Positions 1 to 7,630 of a stretch of DNA of 64,000 nt are shown here, in pieces. A program made the position numbers and the translations under genes. Positions within the stretch are counted from its first letter, which is position 1. Each line of letters begins with the position of its first letter. The notes beneath the pieces were generated by a model. It searched no databases and was not told the origin of the DNA. It saw only the letters and a list, made by a program, of their open reading frames with translations. This DNA is from Lachnospiraceae bacterium (GTDB lineage: Bacteria > Bacillota > Clostridia > Lachnospirales > Lachnospiraceae), in contig JAQUWF010000003.1 in NCBI GenBank assembly GCA_028692975.1, forward strand, positions 27,523-91,522, in the 5' to 3' direction.

Positions 1-2
1 AA

Positions 3-166
3 ACCGTACTTTACTGCTTGTTATACGGTCTCATAGCAAGTTTCTGCCTATCAGACCGTACTTTACTGCTTGTTATACGGTCTCATAGCAAGTTTCTGCC
101 TACCAGACCGTACTTTGTCGCTTGCTTTACGGTCCTACAACCAGTTTCTGCCTTTCAAACCGTACC
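3..166. repeat. 52-bp tandem repeat, three full copies and a partial fourth
   Basis: Units begin at 3, 55, 107 and 159, an exact 52-bp period; the array probably continues left of the window. Copies 1 and 2 are almost identical and copy 3 has diverged. Each unit contains an imperfect palindrome, ACCGTA paired with TACGGT about 15-17 bases later, and these arms are kept in copy 3 although the loop has changed. No credible gene overlaps the array. The regular short period and lack of direct-repeat/spacer structure argue against CRISPR. Confidence 0.85.
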
Positions 167-242
167 TTATCGCATAATCAATAACCAAATCGTTTCACAA
201 CTCCCAAGTCATCCCCTCCGGGGATGCTGTCCCCAACTCACT

Positions 243-348
243 AATCTTTTGCCTTTATCTTTTGCCTTTATCTTTTGCCTTTATCTTTTGCCTTTATCTT
301 TTGCCTTTATCTTTTGCCTTTATCTTTTGCCTTTATCTTTTGCCTTTC
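243..348. repeat. 13-bp minisatellite, eight copies
   Basis: The unit GCCTTTATCTTTT recurs with its G at 251, 264, 277, 290, 303, 316, 329 and 342, so the period is exactly 13 bp. The copies are nearly perfect, which suggests recent slippage expansion. Because 13 is not a multiple of three, the array reads through all frames and gives a spurious hydrophobic open frame on the plus strand. It lies between the 52-bp array and the inverted-repeat element in the same gene-free stretch. Confidence 0.9.
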
Positions 349-363
349 CCAACAACCAGCCGC

Positions 364-606
364 GGTGGTGGCGCTGTTCCATGGATTTTGAGCATCAGCG
401 CAGGGAGTTTTAGCAAGACTTAAGAACCGGCGGCCGCCAGTTGCTGATGAAATCGGATCCACAAGATCCGATTTCAAAACCACCTGAGCAGCGTTTGCAT
501 CAGCAAACGGTGCGAATGTGGTTGGTTCAGCGACTGGTGGCCGCCGGTTCTTTAGACTTGCTTAACTCCCGTAGCGGCTCAAAATCCATGGAACAGCGCC
601 ACCACC
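364..606. repeat. Large inverted-repeat element with two internal hairpins
   Basis: The left arm (364 to about 445) and right arm (about 530-606) are inverted copies of about 75-80 bp. Outer blocks share GGTGGTGGCGCTGTTCCATG, and inner blocks share GAACCGGCGGCC with one nearby mismatch; short unpaired patches separate them. The roughly 85-bp centre holds two further perfect hairpins: AAATCGGATC with GATCCGATTT (451-475), and CGTTTGC with GCAAACG (about 492-509). The whole could fold as a multi-branched hairpin in DNA or RNA. No transposase or coding frame is inside. It begins about 17 bases past the stop of the last gene of the mannoside locus. Candidate miniature inverted-repeat or palindromic intergenic element; not matched to a named family. 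Confidence 0.75.
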
Positions 607-622
607 GAAGCGTCCCCCTATC

Positions 623-1648
623 TCAATCCTCATCAAAAAAATACATAGCCTTCGCATTCTCCACCGTAACCGCATCAATCAAAATATTACAGGTAGACAA
701 AACAAATCCTCTATCCCCAACTTTCTCCGCCAAAGCACGAACCTCACGCTTCACTTCCTCCGGCTTCCCAAAGGGCAGCAGATAATTCAAATCTACATTC
801 CCGATCAGGCACAGTTTATCCCCATACATCTCCTTCACCTTCCCAATATCCATCCCTGCCGAAGGCTGCAGAGATTGAATCGCATCAAACCCACAATCCA
901 CAATATCCTGCATCACATCCATCAAATACCCATCACTATGAAAAATCATCGGCACATCCTTATAATCCTTAATTTCCCTGATCATTCTCTTATAAATAGG
1001 AAAAGCCACAACCTGCATTACCTTAGGAGGCAGCAAAAGCCCCGTATTAAAAGCAATATCGTCCGTAATCAAAATCGCGTCTGCCCCCTTATCCAGAAAC
1101 AACTTCGCCCGGGCAATCTCATAATCCATAATCTTATCCGCCAGCTGCGCGATCAGATCCGCATCCGTCATACAGTCACACAGATAATCCTCCATGCCCA
1201 GTGCCCAGTCCAGCGCACTCACCGGCCCATTAATCTGGGAAATCAGGAAAAAATCACTGTTCTTCTTATAGAACTCCAGCATAAAGGAAGGCGCCTCAGA
1301 AGGATCCGCCGTCACATACCCATCCACATCCTCAATATCCTCCAGCGCCGGTTTCAGCATCTGGAAACTGTGGGGTGTCTCCTTGAACACATCACCATAA
1401 GGACTCTGGTAAATGGGAAATCCATCATCCGCATACCCCAACAGATTCTTTGGAAACTCATGAATATTAATAAAATCCATCCCAAGATCCCGGCGAACAA
1501 ACAATTCCTTTTGCAGCGCGGACAGGGAAGCTTGTTCCTCGCCCAGATACGCCTTCATAAAGCCGCCCTCGATAGCCAGCTCACCACGAGGAATACGGTC
1601 CACCGGCTCACGGCGCAGTGCCGCAAGCATTCTCTCTTTCTTCGTCAT
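623..1648 (-). CDS. Uroporphyrinogen-decarboxylase-like protein (UroD/MtaA superfamily)
   Basis: A 341-residue TIM-barrel protein of the URO-D superfamily. The family signature near the N-terminus (residues 4-21, KERMLAALRREPVDRIPR) and the barrel segments MIFHSDG and LIGNVDL are visible. Family members decarboxylate uroporphyrinogen III or transfer methyl groups to corrinoid or thiol acceptors. This copy sits at the end of a sugar locus with no haem genes, so a true HemE role is unlikely, and I cannot assign a substrate. The start is supported by a GAGGTGA site about 10 bases upstream. It is the second UroD-like gene in the locus (the other is at 6473-7522) and is only distantly similar to it. 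The mannose isomerase gene lies 38 bp upstream, consistent with one operon. Confidence 0.8.
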   Translation of the reverse strand: MTKKERMLAALRREPVDRIPRGELAIEGGFMKAYLGEEQASLSALQKELFVRRDLGMDFINIHEFPKNLLGYADDGFPIYQSPYGDVFKETPHSFQMLKPALEDIEDVDGYVTADPSEAPSFMLEFYKKNSDFFLISQINGPVSALDWALGMEDYLCDCMTDADLIAQLADKIMDYEIARAKLFLDKGADAILITDDIAFNTGLLLPPKVMQVVAFPIYKRMIREIKDYKDVPMIFHSDGYLMDVMQDIVDCGFDAIQSLQPSAGMDIGKVKEMYGDKLCLIGNVDLNYLLPFGKPEEVKREVRALAEKVGDRGFVLSTCNILIDAVTVENAKAMYFFDED

Positions 1649-1686
1649 ATCCTATATCACCTCATATAATATCTTCTCAACAGTTC

Positions 1687-2628
1687 CTATAGCGTCGTAA
1701 TCAAAACCTCACAGGTACCTTCCATACGGTAATCACCCGTATCCGCCGTGGCAAACAGGCTGTCCCCCTTTCGGAAATCCACCTGTTCTCCATCTGCATA
1801 AATGGTTCCGCTGCCCTCAAGAATCAGAAAACTGACAAAAGTCGCCCGATCAATAACTCCTGACAGCTGCTTCATGATGCCTCCGTTTAAGACCATCTTA
1901 TCCACGGTAAAATATTCACAGGATGCAATGTGGGGCTCAAAGGATTTCTGCCGCAGCATGGGGATACGTTTCGTGACCTGCAAAGCCTTCTCAATATGCA
2001 GGTCACGCTCCTTCCCATTCTTGTCCTTACGCCCATAATCATAGACACGGTAGGTCACATTGGAATTCTGCTGGATTTCCGCGATCACACAACCCTTTCC
2101 GATAGCATGGATCGTCCCAGGCTCGATAAAAAGCACATCTCCCTTTTTCACATAGACCTTATTCAAAACTTCCAGGAGCGTGTTATCCCGAATCCGCTGT
2201 TCCAGCTCATCCGTGCTGATTTCTTTGGAAAAGCCATAATAAAGGCTGGCCTCCTCGTCACAGTCCACCACATACCACATTTCTGTCTTCCCATACTGGT
2301 GCTCATGCTCCAGGGCATAAGCATCCCCCGGATGCACCTGAATAGACAGATCCTGCGCCGCATCGATAAACTTGATCAGCACCGGAAACTGCTCGAACTG
2401 CCGTGCATGCTTGCCCAGGATTTTGCGGCCTTCCATGCGTATGTATTCCTCCAGAGTCTCCCCAGCGTATTCCCCGCTGTCCACATAACAAGGTGCGTCC
2501 GGGTGGCAGGAAAGTTCCCAGGTCTCTGCCAGGATATCTCCCTCATACTCTTTATGAAAATCTGTAATCAATTTGCGTCCGCCCCACAGATAATCCTTGC
2601 AGCCGGGACGCAGTTTCACGATTGCCAT
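1687..2628 (-). CDS. manA: Mannose-6-phosphate isomerase, class I
   Basis: A 313-residue cupin-type phosphomannose isomerase, close to the length of the short Bacillus-type ManA. It interconverts mannose 6-phosphate and fructose 6-phosphate in the cytoplasm. Zinc-binding features are visible: QVHPGD near residue 97, the glutamate in KTEMWYV, and EPGTIHAIG in the second cupin strand, followed by the active-site arginine region YRVYDYGR. The start lies 5 bp after the stop of the alpha-mannosidase gene, so the two are co-transcribed. The context fits a route in which GH38 releases mannose, a kinase encoded elsewhere phosphorylates it, and ManA feeds it into glycolysis. Identity is secure; the exact physiological sugar is inferred. 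Confidence 0.93.
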   Translation of the reverse strand: MAIVKLRPGCKDYLWGGRKLITDFHKEYEGDILAETWELSCHPDAPCYVDSGEYAGETLEEYIRMEGRKILGKHARQFEQFPVLIKFIDAAQDLSIQVHPGDAYALEHEHQYGKTEMWYVVDCDEEASLYYGFSKEISTDELEQRIRDNTLLEVLNKVYVKKGDVLFIEPGTIHAIGKGCVIAEIQQNSNVTYRVYDYGRKDKNGKERDLHIEKALQVTKRIPMLRQKSFEPHIASCEYFTVDKMVLNGGIMKQLSGVIDRATFVSFLILEGSGTIYADGEQVDFRKGDSLFATADTGDYRMEGTCEVLITTL

Positions 2629-2633
2629 CTGCT

Positions 2634-5453
2634 CTACCTCACTATAATCTCGTATGTCTGAATCTCGTTTACGCCGACCTCAGCGAACCAGCCATTGTCC
2701 TTGCAGATCACCTGCTCGTCAGTCCGTTCCTCATTCATATTACAGATAATTACCGACTCAGTCTCCACACCCGGTGCGGTAAGGCTTATCTTCGTATGGA
2801 TTAGTTTGCTGGTAGGATTATAAACACGCAGCAGCACACTGTCTCTGTCCTCACATTTTTTCCATGCAGATACCTGAAGATTCCGATCCTCTATTTTCAA
2901 GAAGCCACATTCCAGAGGAAGGCTGCCCCCTTTGCCGCCCATGACCTGATACGGCATAGCCGGAGCGTTCAAATGTCTCGCCTCCGCATAGGTGCCTGCC
3001 TCTTCCCAGTTACCCTTATGGGGGTAAATCGCATAGGTAAACTCCATGCGCCGCTGCAGCTGACTGCCCTTCTTGCCCGGGAATACGCCTACTGCTTCCC
3101 ACCAGGTCACGATCATGTTGCCCATAGCGCGAAACAGCGTCATATACAAGGTCTGATCTGCCCGCATTTCATACTCCGTAAAGCAGTTGTTAACGATGCC
3201 CAGACCTTTCTGCTCATCACTCACGTCCGCGAATATCTGCATAGGAAGTGTCTGCATTTCCGGATAATAAAGTCCATCTTTATCCTTCTGCGGTTTCGAT
3301 GGACGGCTGTCCACGCAGAAATGTCCTGCTGTATCCACAGTCTCTGCCTGAATACCCGTAGGGAATGCCACGCGCAGGCGATGATGTTCTACCGTATTGT
3401 CCACCACGGTGCGCACCTTCAGGCTCTTCGCATCCTTATCCAATGTAATATAGGAGACAATCTCAAAAAGTTTCTTCTCATCACTTCGCTTTCCTTCTCC
3501 GCGAACACCACAGCTGGACTCGTACCCAGTCACCGGCAATTCCATCCTATAACAGATCTTCAGAGTAGCGGACAGCGGTCCATTCTCCTGGCAGCATACC
3601 TGTGCATGTCCGGTCAATGTGGTGTAGATTTCATTGTGATATGGCGGGTAATACGCCCAGTAATTTCCCACATCCCCTGCATCCTCAAAATAGTGCAGGC
3701 CGTCGTAACACTCCCCTGTATGCTTGTCCAGCATGTTCAGCGTTCCATTCTCATTGACGGTCACTTTCAGATATTCATTTTCCAGTACATTATCCGAAGC
3801 ACAGATATCGTGCCCCTGGGAACGTCTCATTTCCATCCAGTAGAAATGTGTTCTGGAAAATGTGGAATCAGGCTCCAGCACGATGACCTTGTAGCCCATA
3901 GCCGGAATCACACCGGTCTCCACATAGAGCTCGTGGCGGTCTGCTGCATAAGGCCATGGACGTGCTTCCATATCATGTACCGGGAACGTTTTTTCATCTC
4001 TGCTGATTTCCTGAATTTTCAATGGATTGCCATGTATATCATGAGCCGTCAGACTCCATACCGCATCCTCCTGCGGGGTCGCCACAGATACCCTGCAGAT
4101 TTCTTTTGTCTCATAAGGCTGTGGATTAAAAACAAGGATCGTCTGTTTGCCATCCAGTTCCGGGCCGAAGTCCATGGACTTCGCCAGACTGCCTACCGCT
4201 TTGTCACACAGCACCTGCCCCATTTCCAGCACCTGATTCAGGCGGTATTCCACATCATCCGCCGTCTTGTCCTGGGTAACTCCGTTGATGGAATCATGTG
4301 GATGGGACTTCAGCAGATAATCCCATGCCTTACTGAGATAACCATACTCATAGCCGTTACCCAGCAGCAGATTGCAGGTCATAAAAGGCTCTGCTTTATG
4401 AATCAGCAAATTCTCCGCCTCTTTATTCAGCAGTTTCAAATACATACGGGATGCCAGCGCATTGCCGGAGCAGTCACAGGATGGACCGTCGCGCAGCTCA
4501 CCGTACACAGTCCGCAGCGTGTCCGTATCCAGTATTTCCAGCATCCGGTCTGCATACGCTTCCAGACGCGTATTTACAAAGTCCTGATCTGGGAAGGTTT
4601 CCCGCAGGTCCTTCAGCATATCCGAAAGTTCCGGATGTGGCGTGGAGAAATCCGTGCCGTCCAGATAGAGACGGTCATGCTTTGCCACCGTATCTTCCGT
4701 GCCCCGCACTGCGTCTTCAAACCCTTTTTTCAACCGCTCTGCCTCATAAGTCTGTCGGCCTTCGATCATAAAAAAGTCCTCATCTGCATGACCCACAGCA
4801 GCATTGTGCAGTGCAGTGCCGGAATTTTCCGGCTTGTAGGCAAATTCATGGCTCAAGCAGTTGAGTCCGTATTTGCTGTACAGATACGTATAAAAATAGA
4901 AATTCGCTCTGGCATTGTCCCCCAGGCGGCTGGTCAGTACGCGGGTGCCGTCGGGACCTTCCCACATAAACTCACTCTCCGGTGCCCGATCCTTGGAAAC
5001 TTTTTTCGCACAGATAATAAAGTTGATACCAAACTTATCATAAATCTGAGGGAACTGTGCCGTCTGTCCCCAGCCGAAGGAATTGTAGCCCACCTTCATG
5101 CATTTGCCATAATGCTCTGCTCTCCTTATACCTTTCAGCAGGTTTCGCACCAGGCATTCTCCGTCCAGCGGATACAGATCCGGCAGCGTATACCATGGTC
5201 CAATGGCGATACGCCCCTCCCGGATATAGCCCTCCAGTCTTTCTTTATTCTCCGGCTTTACCTCCAGGTAATCATCGATGGGCGCCACTTGTCCATCCAT
5301 GAGAAAGCACTGATAGTCCGGATGTTTCTCTAATGTATCAAACAGTTCCTCCATAAATTCCACCAGAAGCATTCTGTTTTTCCAGATAGGGTAACGCCAC
5401 TCCCTGTCCCAGTGTGTATGGGGAATAATATAATTTGTCGTCTTCTCACTCAT
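2634..5453 (-). CDS. GH38 alpha-mannosidase
   Basis: A 939-residue glycoside hydrolase of family 38, which removes alpha-linked mannose using a metal-assisted retaining mechanism. The N-terminal HTHWDREW motif (residues 12-19) gives the metal ligands H14 and D16, and HPHD (384-387) supplies the distal histidine. The position that normally carries the nucleophile and metal-binding aspartate in the D-x-F-G motif reads N-S-F-G here (N124; the codon is AAT). That could mean a subfamily variant or loss of activity. No signal peptide is present, so the enzyme is cytoplasmic and would act on imported oligosaccharides. It lies between a HAD phosphatase and manA with 5-12 bp gaps. The long plus-strand open frame opposite it is a shadow. 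Confidence 0.92.
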   Translation of the reverse strand: MSEKTTNYIIPHTHWDREWRYPIWKNRMLLVEFMEELFDTLEKHPDYQCFLMDGQVAPIDDYLEVKPENKERLEGYIREGRIAIGPWYTLPDLYPLDGECLVRNLLKGIRRAEHYGKCMKVGYNSFGWGQTAQFPQIYDKFGINFIICAKKVSKDRAPESEFMWEGPDGTRVLTSRLGDNARANFYFYTYLYSKYGLNCLSHEFAYKPENSGTALHNAAVGHADEDFFMIEGRQTYEAERLKKGFEDAVRGTEDTVAKHDRLYLDGTDFSTPHPELSDMLKDLRETFPDQDFVNTRLEAYADRMLEILDTDTLRTVYGELRDGPSCDCSGNALASRMYLKLLNKEAENLLIHKAEPFMTCNLLLGNGYEYGYLSKAWDYLLKSHPHDSINGVTQDKTADDVEYRLNQVLEMGQVLCDKAVGSLAKSMDFGPELDGKQTILVFNPQPYETKEICRVSVATPQEDAVWSLTAHDIHGNPLKIQEISRDEKTFPVHDMEARPWPYAADRHELYVETGVIPAMGYKVIVLEPDSTFSRTHFYWMEMRRSQGHDICASDNVLENEYLKVTVNENGTLNMLDKHTGECYDGLHYFEDAGDVGNYWAYYPPYHNEIYTTLTGHAQVCCQENGPLSATLKICYRMELPVTGYESSCGVRGEGKRSDEKKLFEIVSYITLDKDAKSLKVRTVVDNTVEHHRLRVAFPTGIQAETVDTAGHFCVDSRPSKPQKDKDGLYYPEMQTLPMQIFADVSDEQKGLGIVNNCFTEYEMRADQTLYMTLFRAMGNMIVTWWEAVGVFPGKKGSQLQRRMEFTYAIYPHKGNWEEAGTYAEARHLNAPAMPYQVMGGKGGSLPLECGFLKIEDRNLQVSAWKKCEDRDSVLLRVYNPTSKLIHTKISLTAPGVETESVIICNMNEERTDEQVICKDNGWFAEVGVNEIQTYEIIVR

Positions 5454-5465
5454 GTGTCTTGTCTC

Positions 5466-6443
5466 CTATATGAATTTTAACAGTTCGTCAAAGGTCTCAC
5501 CGTATGCATTGCACATACCCATGGTACCGCTCTTTACAATGTTTCCGCCGCCGATCCCCACCGTATAATAACCGGCAAGACGGATGGAGCTGACTCCCGC
5601 ACCACTGTCTTCGATACCCAGTACGTGACTTCTCTCCTCAAAAGGAATGCCAAGCCCCACATTAGCTGTCTCCGCATACAGCCATGGATGTGGTTTTGCT
5701 TCCAGTTCCCCTAAGGTACCGGTCCGTCCTCTGCCAAGTGAGGTGCCCGCCGTGATGATGCAGTCGTAAAAGTCCGTGGGTTCTCCCATACCCCATGTCT
5801 GGAATGCAGACAGGATCTCCGGGTACGCCTTCTCGTAAAGACCTGAGGTAACCAGGCCGATCTTGATCTGTTTTTCCTTCAGTTTCAGCAGAAATTCCTT
5901 CGCCCCCGGTGTGGGAACGAAAGCATTTTTCCTTCCTTTCCCTTCCATGATGTTTCTCATCTCAAGTTCCGTATGATAAAAATAGAGTTCTCGTGCCTTT
6001 TCCAAAGACTGCTCCGGGCAGTATTTGTCGATGCAGTATTTCAGATGTTCCGTCACGCTGTGGCCGGACACATACGGAATATCTGCCTCGGTAAAGGAAA
6101 ACCTGGTATTATCTAAAAGACTTCCCACCGTTTTTTCAATGATCCAGATCCAGAATTCCTCGCTCTTTACAGTCGTTCCGTCCAGATCCATCAGCACCGC
6201 GCGGGTCTCCTCCTTTTTCACCGGATGAATGGGATAATAGGCGGAATACCCCACGGAAGAATGTACATAAGCCTGTGTCCTGTTTTCATAGCACAAAAGT
6301 TCTACCTTCTTATCTCCTGTCTGGTAAATGGCCTGTATGCCGTCCTGTCCCACTTTGGATTTCCCATCGCTGCACTCCGTCAGTTTCCGAAATCCGCTAT
6401 TTTCATGGATCGTTCCAAAATCCACAATCTCATATGTTTCCAT
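5466..6443 (-). CDS. HAD-superfamily phosphatase with N-terminal extension
   Basis: A beta-phosphoglucomutase-like HAD protein of about 325 residues. HAD motif I is DLDGT (near residue 87 from the chosen start), motif II lies in GLVTSGL, motif III is the lysine of AKPHPW, and motif IV is GIEDSGAG. An extra N-terminal stretch of about 80 residues with no recognised domain precedes the HAD core. The family dephosphorylates sugar phosphates or isomerises hexose phosphates; the substrate here is unknown, but the neighbours suggest a phosphosugar. I prefer the ATG at 6443 over the in-frame ATG at 6458 because GGGGGA lies 7 bases upstream of it, whereas the outer ATG overlaps the ribosome site. It lies between a UroD-like gene and the GH38 gene. 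Confidence 0.8.
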   Translation of the reverse strand: METYEIVDFGTIHENSGFRKLTECSDGKSKVGQDGIQAIYQTGDKKVELLCYENRTQAYVHSSVGYSAYYPIHPVKKEETRAVLMDLDGTTVKSEEFWIWIIEKTVGSLLDNTRFSFTEADIPYVSGHSVTEHLKYCIDKYCPEQSLEKARELYFYHTELEMRNIMEGKGRKNAFVPTPGAKEFLLKLKEKQIKIGLVTSGLYEKAYPEILSAFQTWGMGEPTDFYDCIITAGTSLGRGRTGTLGELEAKPHPWLYAETANVGLGIPFEERSHVLGIEDSGAGVSSIRLAGYYTVGIGGGNIVKSGTMGMCNAYGETFDELLKFI

Positions 6444-6472
6444 CTTATCTTCCCCCATCTTCCATCTCTTCT

Positions 6473-7522
6473 TTAGATATTCTGTTTCTGTCCGTATTTA
6501 TAGCCCAATTCATAGAGCATGACGATGCGCTCCGGCGGAATCTCCGGCAGAAATCCCTGGGAAGGTCCGAAAATAAATCCGCCCTGGTCAAAGAGTCCCA
6601 TAGTCTCCTTTACCGCAGTCTCAATCTCTTCGACCGTGCCATCGATGAGCAGATGCATGGCATCCATAGAGCCTGCGAAATACAGGTCTTTCCCATACTT
6701 TTCCTTCAGGTCAGCCAGCTTCATGCCCGCCGCTGATACCTGGATCGGGTGTAGTCCGTCCAGACCATTGTCGATGAGATCCGGGATAATACGAACGATA
6801 CTGCCACAGGAATGCTGCTGCACAACATAGCCATAGCTTTTCGCCAGATCATAGAGTTTCTTTGCTCTCGGCTTTATGAATCTGCGGAACATCTCCGGAC
6901 TATACAGAAGGCTGTTCTGTGTACCATAATCATCTCCCATAAAGAAGATCTGCATATGGTCGCCTGCCTTCTCAAACATACGCCGGTTGCATTCCAGATA
7001 AAAATCAACGATCCGATCCAGCAGTGCATCCACTACCTCTGGCTCATCATACATAAGCATCATGAAGTCCTCCATGCCTACCAGCATAGATGCCTGCTCC
7101 AGAAACGGACTCCACATGCCGCCAAATACGGCGTAATCCCCATACTGTTTCATTTTATTTACATATTTATCATAATCGATCTGATCAGGACTGGGCCAAT
7201 GGTCGTAAGCATCCAGTTCCTCGATACGTTCCAGCCCTGCCAGGGGGTGGGCCACAGGGATACCGCCGTACAGGGATTTTTCGATTCCCCACATATCCCG
7301 GGAGGTTCCCTCTTTATATACATTGTCGCTTATAAAATCATCCATGCAGTTGCACCATCTGCAGTCAATATGCAGTCTCTCGTGCATCTCTTCCTCCGTA
7401 TTGCAACCGGATGCCTTGATCAGTGCCTCCGTCACGTCTGAGGTAGTGCAGTCCATAAACATGGGAATGCGGTCCACGGCCTTATGCTGTATTGCCGCCA
7501 TAACTCTTTCTTTGCTGTTCAT
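6473..7522 (-). CDS. Uroporphyrinogen-decarboxylase-like protein (UroD superfamily), second copy
   Basis: A 349-residue TIM-barrel member of the URO-D superfamily. It starts with NSKERVMAAIQHKAVDRIP, the canonical N-terminal signature, and carries QQHSCGSI (near residue 240) and the C-terminal FIFGPSQGF segment typical of corrinoid or methyl-transfer relatives. Histidine and cysteine in HSCG could bind zinc, as in MtaA-like methyltransferases; this is inference. The start is the ATG at 7522, which has a perfect AAGGAGAT site 7 bases upstream; an upstream in-frame TTG at 7582 lacks one. It follows the binding-protein gene and precedes the HAD gene. UroD-like genes occur in sugar loci of Clostridia, but their role there is not established. 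Confidence 0.8.
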   Translation of the reverse strand: MNSKERVMAAIQHKAVDRIPMFMDCTTSDVTEALIKASGCNTEEEMHERLHIDCRWCNCMDDFISDNVYKEGTSRDMWGIEKSLYGGIPVAHPLAGLERIEELDAYDHWPSPDQIDYDKYVNKMKQYGDYAVFGGMWSPFLEQASMLVGMEDFMMLMYDEPEVVDALLDRIVDFYLECNRRMFEKAGDHMQIFFMGDDYGTQNSLLYSPEMFRRFIKPRAKKLYDLAKSYGYVVQQHSCGSIVRIIPDLIDNGLDGLHPIQVSAAGMKLADLKEKYGKDLYFAGSMDAMHLLIDGTVEEIETAVKETMGLFDQGGFIFGPSQGFLPEIPPERIVMLYELGYKYGQKQNI

Positions 7523-7630
7523 CTTCTCTATCTCCTTTTGCATTCTTTCTTCAAAAAAGGCCGTCACATCGATGTTCTTCAATGTGGCAGCCTTTTACTT
7601 TGTTACTTTTTATCCGATTATGCTATTTGA

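Noticed and set aside
3..348. Possible CRISPR array
   Set aside because: The 52-bp and 13-bp units are contiguous tandem repeats without unique spacers, and no cas gene is near.
18..413. A 131-codon open frame over the repeat region
   Set aside because: Its sequence is only the translation of the 52-bp and 13-bp repeats; no start context or homology is visible.
364..606. Insertion sequence with terminal inverted repeats
   Set aside because: The interior is only about 85 bp and has no transposase; target-site duplication is not evident, so it is listed only as a structured repeat.
875..1669. A 264-codon plus-strand open frame
   Set aside because: It is antisense to the first UroD-like gene and has a very basic, low-information sequence without a ribosome site.
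2973..5333. A 786-codon open frame on the plus strand opposite the GH38 gene
   Set aside because: It is an antisense shadow: composition is Arg/His/Ile/Leu-rich, no domain is recognisable, and the GH38 gene on the other strand is fully supported by motifs.
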